DNA of 30,513 nt from the NCBI GenBank assembly GCA_009731375.1, contig BJOX01000146.1:852260-882772 (forward strand), read 5' to 3'. The notes beneath the pieces were generated by a model that saw only the letters and a program-made list of their open reading frames with translations, did no database searches and had not been told where the DNA came from. Origin of the DNA: Paulinella micropora (Eukaryota > Cercozoa > Imbricatea > Euglyphida). Numbering within the stretch: the first letter of the stretch is position 1; each line of letters starts with the position of its first letter. This document shows, one piece after another, positions 1 through 9,763 of this stretch. A program made the position numbers and the translations under genes.

Positions 1-31
1 CACCATCACCACCGCCACCATCACCACCACC

Positions 32-65
<34 letters not shown>

Positions 66-118
66 TCGTCATCGTCACTCCCGCACCCGGCCATCCACCA
101 CCTCCACCAGACACCCAA
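1..118 (+). CDS. Exon 1 (partial, proline-rich end)
   Basis: An open frame runs from the left edge through CAC/CAT/ATC triplets and ends in a proline-rich segment read [15 protein letters not shown] possible donor (CAA then GTCAAA) follows at 119, and its phase 0 end fits exon 2. No acceptor is visible, so the left end is unknown; the triplet part would encode Ile/Thr runs or may be intron. A diverged copy of the exon end (CCACCAGA...GTCAA) sits at 172-190 after a CT tract. This matches the edge-copy pattern of the other exons and is the main reason to believe this one. Confidence 0.35.
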
Positions 119-128
119 GTCAAACAGA

Positions 129-178
<50 letters not shown>

Positions 179-245
179 CCAGATACACATGTCAACATAC
201 ATACACGACACAGACGTTAAAAATTGACAGACACAGACCATATAC

Positions 246-280
<35 letters not shown>

Positions 281-365
281 TATGTATGTATACATATACA
301 TGTACATGCATAGGAGCAAATCTCGGCGGCCTGCCACCCAGTCCGGAAATACCACAGACATATAC

Positions 366-408
<43 letters not shown>

Positions 409-470
409 CATCGTACGCACACAGGAGCAAATCTCGGCGGCCTGCCACCCGGTCCAGAAATACCCCGGCC

Positions 471-524
<54 letters not shown>

Positions 525-577
525 TACACACACAGGAGCAAATCGCGGCGGCCTGCCACCCAGTCCAGAAATACCAC

Positions 578-656
<79 letters not shown>

Positions 657-756
657 AGCAAATCGCGGCGCCCTGCCACCCGGTCCAGAAATACCCCGGC
701 CATATATATATAATATCAAATCTCGGCCGCCTGCCACCCGGTCCAGAAAAACCCCG

Positions 757-806
<50 letters not shown>

Positions 807-872
807 GAAGCAAATCGCGGCGGCCTGCCACCCGCTCCAGAAATACCCCGGCCATATATATATATTTATATA

Positions 873-920
<48 letters not shown>

Positions 921-967
921 GGAGCAAATCTCGGCGGCCTGCCACCCGGTCCAGAAATACCCCGGCC

Positions 968-1029
<62 letters not shown>
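119..1029 (+). repeat. Intron 1: CT and TA tracts with seven exon-2 5' edge copies
   Basis: After a (CT)n tract (about 131-174) and a copy of the exon-1 end (172-190), the intron is (TA)n. It is punctuated by partial copies of the exon-2 5' end, each about 47 bp and starting GAGCAAATC, mostly after TATAG or CACAG. Copies begin near 314, 425, 535, 656, 717 (lacks the first bases), 807 and 922; the eighth, at 1030, is the full exon. Differences between copy 922 and the exon within the shared codons are synonymous (TCC/TCG, CCA/CCC). Read on the other strand the copies give a frame beginning [13 protein letters not shown], but only the + frame continues into a complete exon. Confidence 0.75.
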
Positions 1030-1030
<1 letters not shown>

Positions 1031-1105
1031 AGCAAATCTCCGCGGCCTGCCACCCGGTCCAGAAATACCCAGGCCGGGCAGCCCAAAACCGAAACGAGCT
1101 GATTG
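1030..1105 (+). CDS. Exon 2 ([11 protein letters not shown]...NRNELI)
   Basis: This is a 76-nt exon of 25 codons plus one base, between TATAG and the donor GTACCT. It reads [15 protein letters not shown] followed by [10 protein letters not shown]. Its 5' half is repeated seven times upstream and its 3' half at least twice downstream, and only here are both halves joined, which defines the full exon. Phase 1 at the end matches exon 3, where G+CT makes Ala. The function is unknown; the segment is mixed-polar with one Cys and one His and no recognised motif. Confidence 0.7.
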
Positions 1106-1109
1106 GTAC

Positions 1110-1167
<58 letters not shown>

Positions 1168-1213
1168 GCCGGGCCGCTCAAAGCCGAAACGAGCTGATTG
1201 GTACGTATATATG

Positions 1214-1244
<31 letters not shown>

Positions 1245-1330
1245 GTATATAAATATATATATATATATATATATACATATATATGTTTCTGTGTCTGTGT
1301 CTTATGTGTAGGGGCTGATTGGTATGTATG
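1106..1330 (+). repeat. TA tract with exon-2 3' edge copies
   Basis: Two copies of the exon-2 3' end lie downstream of the exon. One at 1167-1200 (GGCCGGGCCGCTCAAAGCC...GAGCTGATTG) is followed by the good donor GTACGT. A shorter one at 1312-1321 (GGGCTGATTG) is followed by GTATGT, directly where the ATGT repeat begins. The first copy keeps the frame ([11 protein letters not shown]) with two synonymous changes and one N-to-S change. A 14-base match to this end (GGGCTGATTGGTAT) also occurs far downstream at 5143. Confidence 0.65.
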
Positions 1331-1718
1331 TATGTATGTATGTATGTATGTATGTATGTGTGTATGCATGTATGTTATGCATGCATGCATGCATGCATGC
1401 ATGTATGTATGTATGTATGCATGCATGTACCTACGTACGCATGAAATTACGTACTGTATGTATCATTCATGTAATGTATGTATGTATGTATGTATGTATG
1501 TATGTATGTATGTATGTTATATATGCATGCATGTATGCATGTATGTATGTATGTATGTATGTATGTATGTATGTATGTTATATATGCATGCATGCATGTT
1601 TGTATGTATGTATGTATGTATGTATGTATGTATGTTTGTATGTTATATATGCATGTATGCATGTGTATGTATGTATGTATGTATGTATGTATGTATGTTA
1701 TATATGCATGCATGTATG

Positions 1719-1752
<34 letters not shown>

Positions 1753-1993
1753 TGTATGTATGTATGTATGTATGTATTTATGTATGTATGTATGTATGTA
1801 TGTATGTTATATGCATGCATACATGCATGCATGTATGTATGTATGTATGTATGTATGTATGTATGCATGTATGTATGTTATATATGCATGCATGCATGTA
1901 TGTATGTATGTATGTATGTATGTATGTTATATATGCGCATGCATGCATGCATTCATGTATGTATGTATGTATGTATGTATGTATGTATGTATA
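1322..1993 (+). repeat. (ATGT)n tract in intron 2
   Basis: About 670 bp of TATG tetranucleotides broken by GCATGCATGC and GTTATATATGC interruptions that recur at intervals, so there is also a higher-order period. Its translation in any frame (MYVCMYVC) is an STR artefact. The tract starts exactly at a GTATGT donor-like sequence. Confidence 0.9.
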
Positions 1994-1996
1994 CAG

Positions 1997-3560
1997 CTCC
2001 ACTAATGGTGAACAGCACAGGGCGCAATCATGTTATGTTATGCTATGTTATCTTATGTTATGTTATGTTATGTTATGTTATGTTATGCTATGTTATGTTT
2101 ATGTCATGTTATGTCATGTTATGTTATGCTATTTTATGTTATGTCATGTCATGTTGTGTCATGTTATGTTATGTTATGTTATGTTATGTTATGTTATCTT
2201 ATGTTATGTTATGTTATGTTATGTTATGTCATGTTATGTTATGTTTTGCTATGTTATGTTATGTTATGTTATGTTATGCTATGTTATGTTATGTTATTTT
2301 ATGTTATGTTATGTTATGTTATGTTATGTTATGTTATGTTATGTTATGTTATGTTATGTTATGTTATGTTATGTCATGTTATGTTATGTTTTGCTATGTT
2401 ATGTTATGTTATGTTATGTTATGTTATGTTATGTTATGCTATGTTATGTTATGTTATTTTATGTTATGTTATGTCATGTTATCTTATCTTATGTAATGTT
2501 ATGTTATGTTATGTTATGTTATGTCATGTCATGTTATGTCATGCTATGTTATGTTATGTTATCTTATGTTATGTTATGTTATGTTATCATATCTCATGTA
2601 TGTATGCATGTAGCTGCACTACTACCGCGATCTGAACAGCACAGGGCGCAGTCATGTTATGTTATGTTATGTTATGTTATGTTATGTTAAGTTATGTTAT
2701 GCTATGTTATGCTATGTTATGTTATGTCATGTCATGTTATGTCATGTTATGTTATGCTATCTTATGTCATGTTATGTTATGTTATGGTATGCTATGTCAT
2801 GTTATGTCATGTTATGTCATGTCATGTTATGTCATGTTATGTTATGCTATCTTATGTCATGTTATGTTATGTTATGGTATGCTATGTCATGTTATGTCAT
2901 GTTATGTCATGTTATGCTATGTTATGTTATCTTATGATATGTTATGTTATGTCATCATATCTTATGTATGTATGTATGCATATAGCTGCACTACTGCCGC
3001 GATCTGAACAGTACAGGGCGCAGTCATGTTATGTTATGTTATGTTATGTTATGTTATGTTATGTTATGTTATGTTATGTCATGTCATGTATGTAATGTTA
3101 TGTTATGCTATGTTATGTTATCTCATGTCATGTTATGTTTATTTTATGTTATGTTATGCTATCTTATGTTATGTCATGTTATGTCATGTCATGTTATGTT
3201 ATGCTATCTTATGTTATCTTATCTATGTTACGTTATGTTATCATATCTCATCTATGTATATATGCATGTAGCTGCACTACTGCCCCGATCAGAACAGCAC
3301 AGGGCGCAGTCATGTTATGCCATGTTATGTTATCTTATGTCATGTTATGTTATGCATGTATGTATGTATGCATGTAGCTGCACTACTGCCCCGATCTGAG
3401 CAACACAGGGCGCAGTCATGTTATGTTATGTTATGTTATGCTATACTATGCTATGTTATGTTATGTTATGTTATGTTATGCTATGTTATGTTATGTCATG
3501 TTATGCTCTTATGTCATCTATGTTATGTTATGCTATGTTATCATATCTCATATATGTATG
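1997..3560 (+). repeat. (TTATG)n tract with five exon-3 5' edge copies
   Basis: This pentanucleotide tract has variants TCATG, CTATG and TTTTG. It contains partial copies of the exon-3 5' end, each following an AG and starting CTGCACTACTGCC (the first is shorter). Copies start at 1997, 2614, 2986, 3272 and 3378; the full exon starts at 3572. The last four copies are each exactly 42 nt from AG to the next GT (GTTATG), and so keep the reading frame. In the copy at 2614 all four differences from the full exon are synonymous (CTG/CTA, CCC/CCG, CGT/CGA, GCA/GCG). Confidence 0.8.
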
Positions 3561-3571
3561 TATGCATGTAG

Positions 3572-3645
3572 CTGCACTACTGCCCCGTTCTGAACAGCAC
3601 AGGGCACAGTCATACGACCTAGCTAAACTGAAGCAAAAACTGGAG
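3572..3645 (+). CDS. Exon 3 ([12 protein letters not shown]...KLKQKLE)
   Basis: This 74-nt exon lies between TGTAG and the donor GAG/GTGCAT. After the split Ala codon it reads [18 protein letters not shown] and then LKQKLE. The second half is helical with a heptad-like Leu/Lys pattern. Five truncated 5' copies precede it, and a short diverged 3' copy (TACGATCTAGCTTTGGAC then GTACAT, 3749-3766) follows. It enters in phase 1 and leaves in phase 0. The function is unknown. Confidence 0.7.
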
Positions 3646-3646
3646 G

Positions 3647-3775
3647 TGCATACATACATACATACATACATACATACATACAAACATACATGCATACATG
3701 CATACGTACATACATACATGCATACATGCATACATACATACATACACATACGATCTAGCTTTGGACGTACATATA

Positions 3776-3822
<47 letters not shown>

Positions 3823-3844
3823 CATATATACATACATACATACA

Positions 3845-3876
<32 letters not shown>

Positions 3877-3944
3877 CACATACATACATACATACATACA
3901 TACATACATACATACATACATACATGCATATATGCATACATATA

Positions 3945-3978
<34 letters not shown>

Positions 3979-3993
3979 CATACATACATATTC

Positions 3994-4024
<31 letters not shown>

Positions 4025-4090
4025 AACATACATACATACATACATACATGCATACATACATTCATACATATATACATACATATATACATG

Positions 4091-4122
<32 letters not shown>

Positions 4123-4160
4123 CATATACATACATACATACATACATACATACATACATC
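3647..4160 (+). repeat. (ATAC)n tract, intron 3
   Basis: TACA tetranucleotides with scattered TATA, GCAT and ACAC variants. It starts at the exon-3 donor (GTGCATACATAC). Around 3747-3766 it holds the diverged exon-3 3' edge copy. At 4159-4172 an unplaced island, CGGAGGACGTGCTT, could be a decayed edge copy of exon 3 or exon 4. Confidence 0.9.
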
Positions 4161-4216
4161 GGAGGACGTGCTTAGATATCTAATATATATATATATATAT
4201 ATATATGTATATGTAG

Positions 4217-4244
4217 GGGGCGGCGACTCGTGTGCTTGTGACAG
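4217..4244 (+). CDS. Exon 4, candidate 28-nt microexon
   Basis: GGGGCGGCGACTCGTGTGC... lies between ATGTAG and ACAG/GTAATG. It reads GAATRVLVT plus one base, entering in phase 0 and leaving in phase 1, exactly what exons 3 and 5 require. It is too short to judge by coding content. No clear edge copies were found, so it rests on splice sites and phase only. Confidence 0.4.
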
Positions 4245-4258
4245 GTAATGTATGCGAT

Positions 4259-4284
4259 AGATAGATAGATAGATAGATAGATAT

Positions 4285-4319
<35 letters not shown>

Positions 4320-4320
4320 T
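4259..4320 (+). repeat. (GATA)n tract
   Basis: Short GATA tract with one TATA interruption, following the exon-4 donor. Confidence 0.9.
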
Positions 4321-4768
4321 GTTTAATCTATGGGCGTGGCTTAGCTTGAAAAGCCATTGCCTCCTATACTACCCCCGGACAAGAACTTCAGCACCGGCCA
4401 AGCTGCACACCAACCACTGTCTCGCTGTGGTTGGTGTCTGTGCCCAGTTCAAGCCGAAAGGTAGCCGAGCCCTTTTGAACTATACGGGACAACACTAGAA
4501 CACTCCCCAGGAGCGTGTGCCCTAAGGAGATGATGCCATGAGCAAGTCGAGGTTTCAGGAGTTCACGCTCGTTGTGAGTTACCTTCTACAACCCCGACTT
4601 CATCAACCCTTTGCATCACGCCCCGACTTCATCAGCCATGGTCAGGAGTTGGTTGCCTGTTTAGCCCTTGCGCTGCGCGCGATTAACGGCGGACACAAAA
4701 TCGTCATTGTAGGAGATAGTTAGATCTGAACCCCAGGCTGAGTTGCCAGTGGCAGAGACCGTCTCCAG
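4321..4768. other. Unassigned unique island (possible retroelement end)
   Basis: About 450 bp of non-repetitive sequence. It contains a perfect 11-bp stem with a 9-nt loop at 4407-4437 (ACACCAACCAC / GTGGTTGGTGT). A + frame at 4538-4723 (MSKSRFQEFTLV... ending [10 protein letters not shown]) and a minus frame over 4661-4768 ([14 protein letters not shown]...) are both open, so neither can be preferred. The island ends abruptly in (GATA)n, as non-LTR element 3' ends often do. It may instead be an intronic insertion of another kind. No family was recognised. Confidence 0.4.
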
Positions 4769-4769
4769 G

Positions 4770-4806
<37 letters not shown>

Positions 4807-4879
4807 TTAGATGGATGGATGGATGGATGGATGGATAGGTAGGTAGGTAGGTAGGTAGATAGGAAGAAAGGTAGGTAGG

Positions 4880-4910
<31 letters not shown>

Positions 4911-4922
4911 GTAGATAGGTGT

Positions 4923-4973
<51 letters not shown>

Positions 4974-5070
4974 TAGATGGATTGATTGATAGATAGGTAG
5001 GTAGATAGGTAGATAGATGGATGGATAGATAGATAGATGGATAGGTAGGTAGGTAGATAGATGGATATAT

Positions 5071-5108
<38 letters not shown>
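4770..5108. repeat. (GATA/GGTA/GGAT)n and TA tract
   Basis: Mixed GATA-type tetranucleotides with GGAT and GGTA blocks, ending in a (TA)n run. On the minus strand it translates to [10 protein letters not shown] artefacts. Confidence 0.9.
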
Positions 5109-5115
<7 letters not shown>

Positions 5116-5285
5116 GGAGTACATAGGCCATCGGTCCCTTTCCATGGGCTGATTGGTATAAAGCTCCTAGAGTAATGTTCTATGCCGTCACTTCCTTTAT
5201 TCCACCGATTGGTGTGGAGACTTTCCTTAAGGAATGGAGGACTGGATGCACATGGCCTTTTGGCTCAGCAATTGGCAGACGATAC
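5109..5285. other. Unassigned unique island, possibly exonic
   Basis: A 175-bp island after TATATTAG. On + one frame reads [13 protein letters not shown] up to a GTATAA; another, starting after CATAG at 5125, reads [14 protein letters not shown] and stays open to the end of the island. On - a frame [15 protein letters not shown]... ends at a stop. The coding strand cannot be chosen. GGGCTGATTGGTAT is shared with the exon-2 end copies. It is not needed to keep the gene model in frame. Confidence 0.3.
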
Positions 5286-5350
5286 ATATATATATATATA
5301 TATATAGACAGATAGATAGATAGATAGATAGATAGATAGTAGATAGATAT

Positions 5351-5386
<36 letters not shown>

Positions 5387-5404
5387 TTAGATACATAGAT
5401 ACAT

Positions 5405-5455
<51 letters not shown>

Positions 5456-5633
5456 GGATGGATGGATAGATGGATAGATAGGTAGGTAGATAGATAGATA
5501 GATGGATGGATAGATGGATAAATATATAGATAGATATGTTTGGTCTATCAGCGCTGCATATCCGAGGACATAGGCATCCATTCCACCCGGCCTCCAGATG
5601 GAGGCTGGGCAGCGGGCTGGATAGATAGAAATT

Positions 5634-5687
<54 letters not shown>

Positions 5688-5708
5688 GAGGGATAGATAG
5701 GTAGATGA

Positions 5709-5790
<82 letters not shown>

Positions 5791-6055
5791 GGATATATGG
5801 ATAGATGCATAGATAGGTAGGTAGATAGATGGATGGATCGATGGATAGATAGATACATAGATAGATAGATAGATATATAGAAGATAGATAGATAGATAGA
5901 TAGATAGGTAGATAGATAGATAGGCAGATGGATAGATGGATAGATGGATAGATAGGTAGGTCGATAGATAGATGGATGGATGGATCGATGGATAGATAGG
6001 TAGATAGATAGATAGATAGATATATAGATAGATAGATAGATAGATAGATAGATTC
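5286..6055. repeat. (GATA)n tract with a unique island at 5535-5622
   Basis: GATA tetranucleotides with GGAT, GGTA and TATA variants. The embedded 88-bp island reads RCISEDIGIHSTRPPDGG on + after a CTATCAG acceptor-like site, and PAAQPPSGGRVEWMP on - after CTATCCAG. It also contains a short palindrome (GCCTCCAGATGGAGGC). Coding status and strand are unresolved. Confidence 0.8.
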
Positions 6056-6126
6056 ATTCATTCATTCCTCCCTTCCTTCCTTCCTTCCTTCCTTCCTTCA
6101 TTCCTTCCTTCTTTCCTTCCTTCCTT
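6056..6126 (+). repeat. (TTCC)n tract
   Basis: ATTC units pass into CTTCC/TTCC units, giving a pyrimidine-only stretch between the GATA tract and the split exon-5 copy. Confidence 0.9.
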
Positions 6127-6153
6127 GCATCAATATTAATATTGAAGTCTGAG

Positions 6154-6535
<382 letters not shown>

Positions 6536-6543
6536 CAGATTGC

Positions 6544-6544
<1 letters not shown>

Positions 6545-6583
<39 letters not shown>

Positions 6584-6589
6584 CAGATC

Positions 6590-6666
<77 letters not shown>

Positions 6667-6690
6667 TATAGACAGATAGATAGATACAGC
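6545..6690. repeat. (GATA)n tract
   Basis: Two GATA runs separated by ACAGATCAGATA. The orientation is opposite to the CTAT tract just upstream, so the pair could form a long hairpin. Confidence 0.9.
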
Positions 6691-6790
6691 GATATGTACT
6701 ATCTGCATGTACGTATAAACATTATCACATATCTATAGGCAGGGTCGATTCACATAAGTTTGTCTTTGATCCCTCGACATTATTTGTATA

Positions 6791-6937
6791 TATTATGCGG
6801 CTAGCCACAAATTTGACGTGTTTTGCGGGCGAGCCGGAGCCGGGCCGGCGAGCCCGCAAAACACGTCAAATTTGGCGCGCCGCATATGTAGTTTTATCGG
6901 TAACCTGACCATATTTTGTTTTTAGGTGACCGATAAA
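6791..6937. mobile_element. Foldback (MITE-like) element, copy 1
   Basis: A GC-rich palindrome has arms at 6795-6830 and 6852-6885 (ATGCGGC, then CAAATTTGACGTGTTTTGC and its complement) around a GAGCCGGAGCCGGGCCGGC core. It is followed by a second inverted pair, TTTTATCGGT (6892-6901) and ACCGATAAA (6929-6937). A second copy with the same architecture lies 18.4 kb away at 25237-25384, so it is a dispersed unit. It has no coding capacity. The boundaries are inferred from the two-copy comparison, and no target-site duplication is clear because both sit in AT-rich sequence. Confidence 0.65.
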
Positions 6938-6962
6938 TATATATATATATATACATATATAA

Positions 6963-7030
6963 AATATTTTATAATGTAATATTATACAGACCTACACTGA
7001 GGTCTGTATAATATTATATTATAAAATATT
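6963..7030. repeat. Near-perfect 31-bp inverted repeat
   Basis: The arms 6963-6993 and 7000-7030 are complementary over 31 bp with one mismatch, around the loop ACACTG. The inner part is ATACAGACCT / AGGTCTGTAT and the outer part is AT only. It could extrude as a cruciform or be a small foldback transposon. Confidence 0.8.
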
Positions 7031-7079
7031 ATATATGTACATACATATACATATATATATATATATACATGATAATGTT

Positions 7080-7694
7080 CATAGGTGGTGATTTGGAAGG
7101 ACACTATGTCTCCGCGCATCAGTTGTATCTGATTAAAGAAGAAGAAAGAAGAAGAAAGAAGAAGAAAGAAGAAGAAAGAAGAAGAAAGAAGAAGAGACGT
7201 TCAAAAATATGTATATGTGTATAAATGATTCATAGGTGGTGATTTGGAAGGATACTATGTCTCCGCGCATCAGTTGTATCTGATTAAAGAAGAAGAAAGA
7301 AGAAGAAAGAAGAAAAAAGAAGAAGAAAGAAGACAGAAGAAGAAAGAGACGTTCAAAAGTATGTATATGTGTATAAATGATCATTAATAGGTGGTGATTT
7401 GGAAGGACACTATGTCTCTGCGCATCAGTTGTATCTCATTAAAGAAGAGGAAAGAAGAGGAAAGAAGAAGAAAGAAGAAGAAAGAAGAAGAAAGAAGAAG
7501 AAAGAGACGTTCAAAAATATGTATATGTATACATGATCATTCATAGGTGGTGATTTGGAAGGACACTATGTCTCCGCGCATCAGTTGTATCTCATTAAAG
7601 AAGAAGAAAAAAGAAGAAAGAATTAGAAAGAAGAAGAAAGAAGAAGAAAGAGAAATTCAAAAATATGTATATGTGTATGAATGATAATTAATAG
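7080..7694 (+). repeat. Four exon-5 5' edge copies in (GAAGAAA)n units
   Basis: Tandem units of about 150 bp each contain CATAG (or AATAG), then the exon-5 5' part (GTGGTGATTTGGAAGG...CAGTTGTATCT), a GAAGAAA purine tract, and a spacer TTCAAAAATATGTATATG. Copies start at 7085, 7236, 7391 and 7547; the full exon starts at 7695. The copies keep GDLEGHYVSAHQLYLI apart from rare changes, such as H to Y at 7236. No intact poly-pyrimidine acceptor tract is seen; the acceptor is AT-rich with TAG. Confidence 0.8.
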
Positions 7695-7774
7695 GTGGTG
7701 ATTTGGAAGGACACTATGTCTCTGCGCATCAGTTGTATCTGATTCTAGACAGCGGGCGCCTCTTCCCCCCACAG
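7695..7774 (+). CDS. Exon 5 (GDLEGHYVSAHQ...SGRLFPPQ)
   Basis: This 80-nt exon of 2+78 nt lies between TTAATAG and the donor CAG/GTCTCT. It reads GDLEGHYVSAHQLYLI followed by LDSGRLFPPQ. Only here are the 5' half (five other copies upstream, one of them split) and the 3' half (eight copies downstream) joined. It enters in phase 1 and leaves in phase 0. The donor GTCTCT is weaker than the GTATGT seen after most downstream copies of the same end, so one of those could be the donor actually used in another splice form. The function is unknown. Confidence 0.75.
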
Positions 7775-7785
7775 GTCTCTATGCA

Positions 7786-8073
<288 letters not shown>

Positions 8074-8085
8074 GTGCATCTGCCT

Positions 8086-8726
8086 CTAGACAGCGGCCGC
8101 CTATTTCCACCTCAAGTACATGTATGTATGTATGTATGTATGTATGTATGCATGTATGTAAGTATGTATCTACTTATATATGTATGTATGTATATTATGT
8201 ATGTTATGTAATGTTATGTTCAGCGGCCGCCTATTTCCACCACAAGTATGTATGTATGTATGTATGTATGTATGTATGTATGTATGTATGTATGTATGTA
8301 CGTACGTATGTATGTATGTATGTATGTATGTATCTATTTATATATATATGTGTATGTATGTTATGTAATGCAATGTAATGTAATGTTTAGCGACCGCCTC
8401 TTTCCACCACAAGTATGTATGTATGTGTATGTATGTATGTATGCATGCATGTATGTATGCATGTATGTAAGTATGTATCTATTTATATATGTATGTATGT
8501 ATGTATGTAATGTAATGTAATGTAATGTTATATTTAGCGACCGCCTCTTTCCACCACAAGTATGTATGTATGTATGTATGTATGTATGTATGTATGTATG
8601 CATGTATGCATGTATGTATCTATTTATATATGTATGTATGTTATGTAATGTAATGTAATGTTATGTTATGTTTAGCGGCCGCCTCTTTCCACCACAAGTA
8701 TGTATGTATGTATGTATGTATGTATG

Positions 8727-8757
<31 letters not shown>

Positions 8758-9238
8758 GTAAGTATGTATCTATTTATATATGTATGTATGTATGTATGTT
8801 ATGTAATGTAATGTTATGTTTAGCGGCCGCCTCTTTCCACCACATGTATGTATGTATGTATGTATGTATGTATGTATGTATGTATGTATCTATTTTGTAT
8901 GTATGTATGTATGTATGTGTGTAAGTATGTATCTATTTATATATGTATGTATGTATGTATGTTATGTAATGTAATGTTATGTTTAGCGACCGCCTCTTTC
9001 CACCTCAAGTATGTCTGTATGTATGTATGTATGTATGTATGTATGCATATATGTAAGTATGTATCTATTTATATATGTATGTATGTATGTTATGTAATGT
9101 AATGTAATGTTATGTTTAGCGACCGCCTCTTTCCACCTCAAGTATGTATGTATGTATGTATGTAGGTATGTATGTATGTATGTATGTATGTATCTGTTTA
9201 TATATGTATGTATGTATGTTATGTTATGTTATGTTATG
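8086..9238 (+). repeat. Eight exon-5 3' edge copies, each with a donor, in (ATGT)n
   Basis: Copies end at 8115, 8245, 8412, 8559, 8697, 8845, 9008 and 9141. Each reads (LD)S[G/D]RLFPPQ (PPH at 8845) and is followed directly by GTATGT or GTACAT, passing into an ATGT tract. The copy at 8086-8115 differs from exon 5 at six positions, all third codon positions and all synonymous. Later copies change AGCGGC to AGCGAC (G to D). The period is about 135-165 bp. A decayed ninth copy may lie near 9336-9358 (CCTCCCTCTTCCC). Confidence 0.85.
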
Positions 9239-9333
9239 TTATGTTATGTTATGTTGTGTTATGTTGTGTTGTGTTGTGTTGTGTTGCGTTGCGTTGCGTT
9301 GCGTTGCGTTACGTTACGTTACGTTACGTTACG
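9219..9333 (+). repeat. Stepwise-changing pentanucleotide tract
   Basis: Successive blocks read TTATG, TTGTG (first alternating with TTATG), TTGCG and TTACG, each changing one base of the unit and repeated several times. Confidence 0.95.
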
Positions 9334-9494
9334 TATGTCCTCCCTCTTCCCATATAATATGTATGTATGTGTATCTATGTATGTATGTGTATCTATGTAT
9401 GTATGTACGTATGTACGTATGTACGCATGTTGTATGTATGTATGTATGTATGTATGTATGTATGTATGTATGGATGTATATATGTAATATACAG

Positions 9495-9763
9495 GCCGTG
9501 TTCCCTGTACCTTGTCCTGCTACCTGTACCTACCTCGCTTCTTCTTCTTCTTCTTCTTCTTCTTCTTCTTCTTCTTCTTCTTCTTCTTCCTCCTCCTCCT
9601 CCTCCTCCTCCTCCTCCTCCTCCTCCTCCTCCTCCTCGTCTTCTCTCCCCACATCTCTCACACCCTCCCCCTCCGACTCCTCCGTCTGGTTCCGTCGTCT
9701 TCGCCCTGAGTTCCTATCTCACCTACAGAAGTGCTCCCAGATCGCCGACCTACAGAATACAGG
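9495..9763 (+). CDS. Exon 6, poly-serine exon
   Basis: This 269-nt exon follows AATATACAG and ends at the donor GG/GTATGC (phase 0 in, 2 out). It reads AVFPVPCPATCTYLA, then 35 consecutive Ser codons (9540-9644, TCT passing to TCC), then LPTSLTPSPSDSSVWFRRL, RPEFLSHLQKCSQ and IADLQNTG. The same frame joins all parts, and the post-serine part is independently supported by edge copies at 10006-10058 and 10241-10296. The Ser run is an STR grown in coding sequence; it could instead be a pyrimidine tract with the acceptor at CCTGAG (9713). The Ser length is likely polymorphic. The last part is amphipathic and helical. The function is unknown. Confidence 0.7.

Noticed and set aside
192-1105. Minus-strand gene made of [13 protein letters not shown] repeats
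   Set aside because: The frame is open in the repeats, but the + frame has proper AG acceptors, joins a full exon with a donor, shows synonymous differences and fits the phase of exon 3.
5249-5272. Resemblance to the dinoflagellate spliced leader (TTTTGGCTCA)
   Set aside because: Only ten consecutive bases match the known leader, with no donor at the right place and no repeat array. It is likely chance.
9300-9333. Telomere-like TTACG repeat
   Set aside because: It is the last block of a pentanucleotide tract that changes stepwise from TTATG, is only a few units long and is internal.
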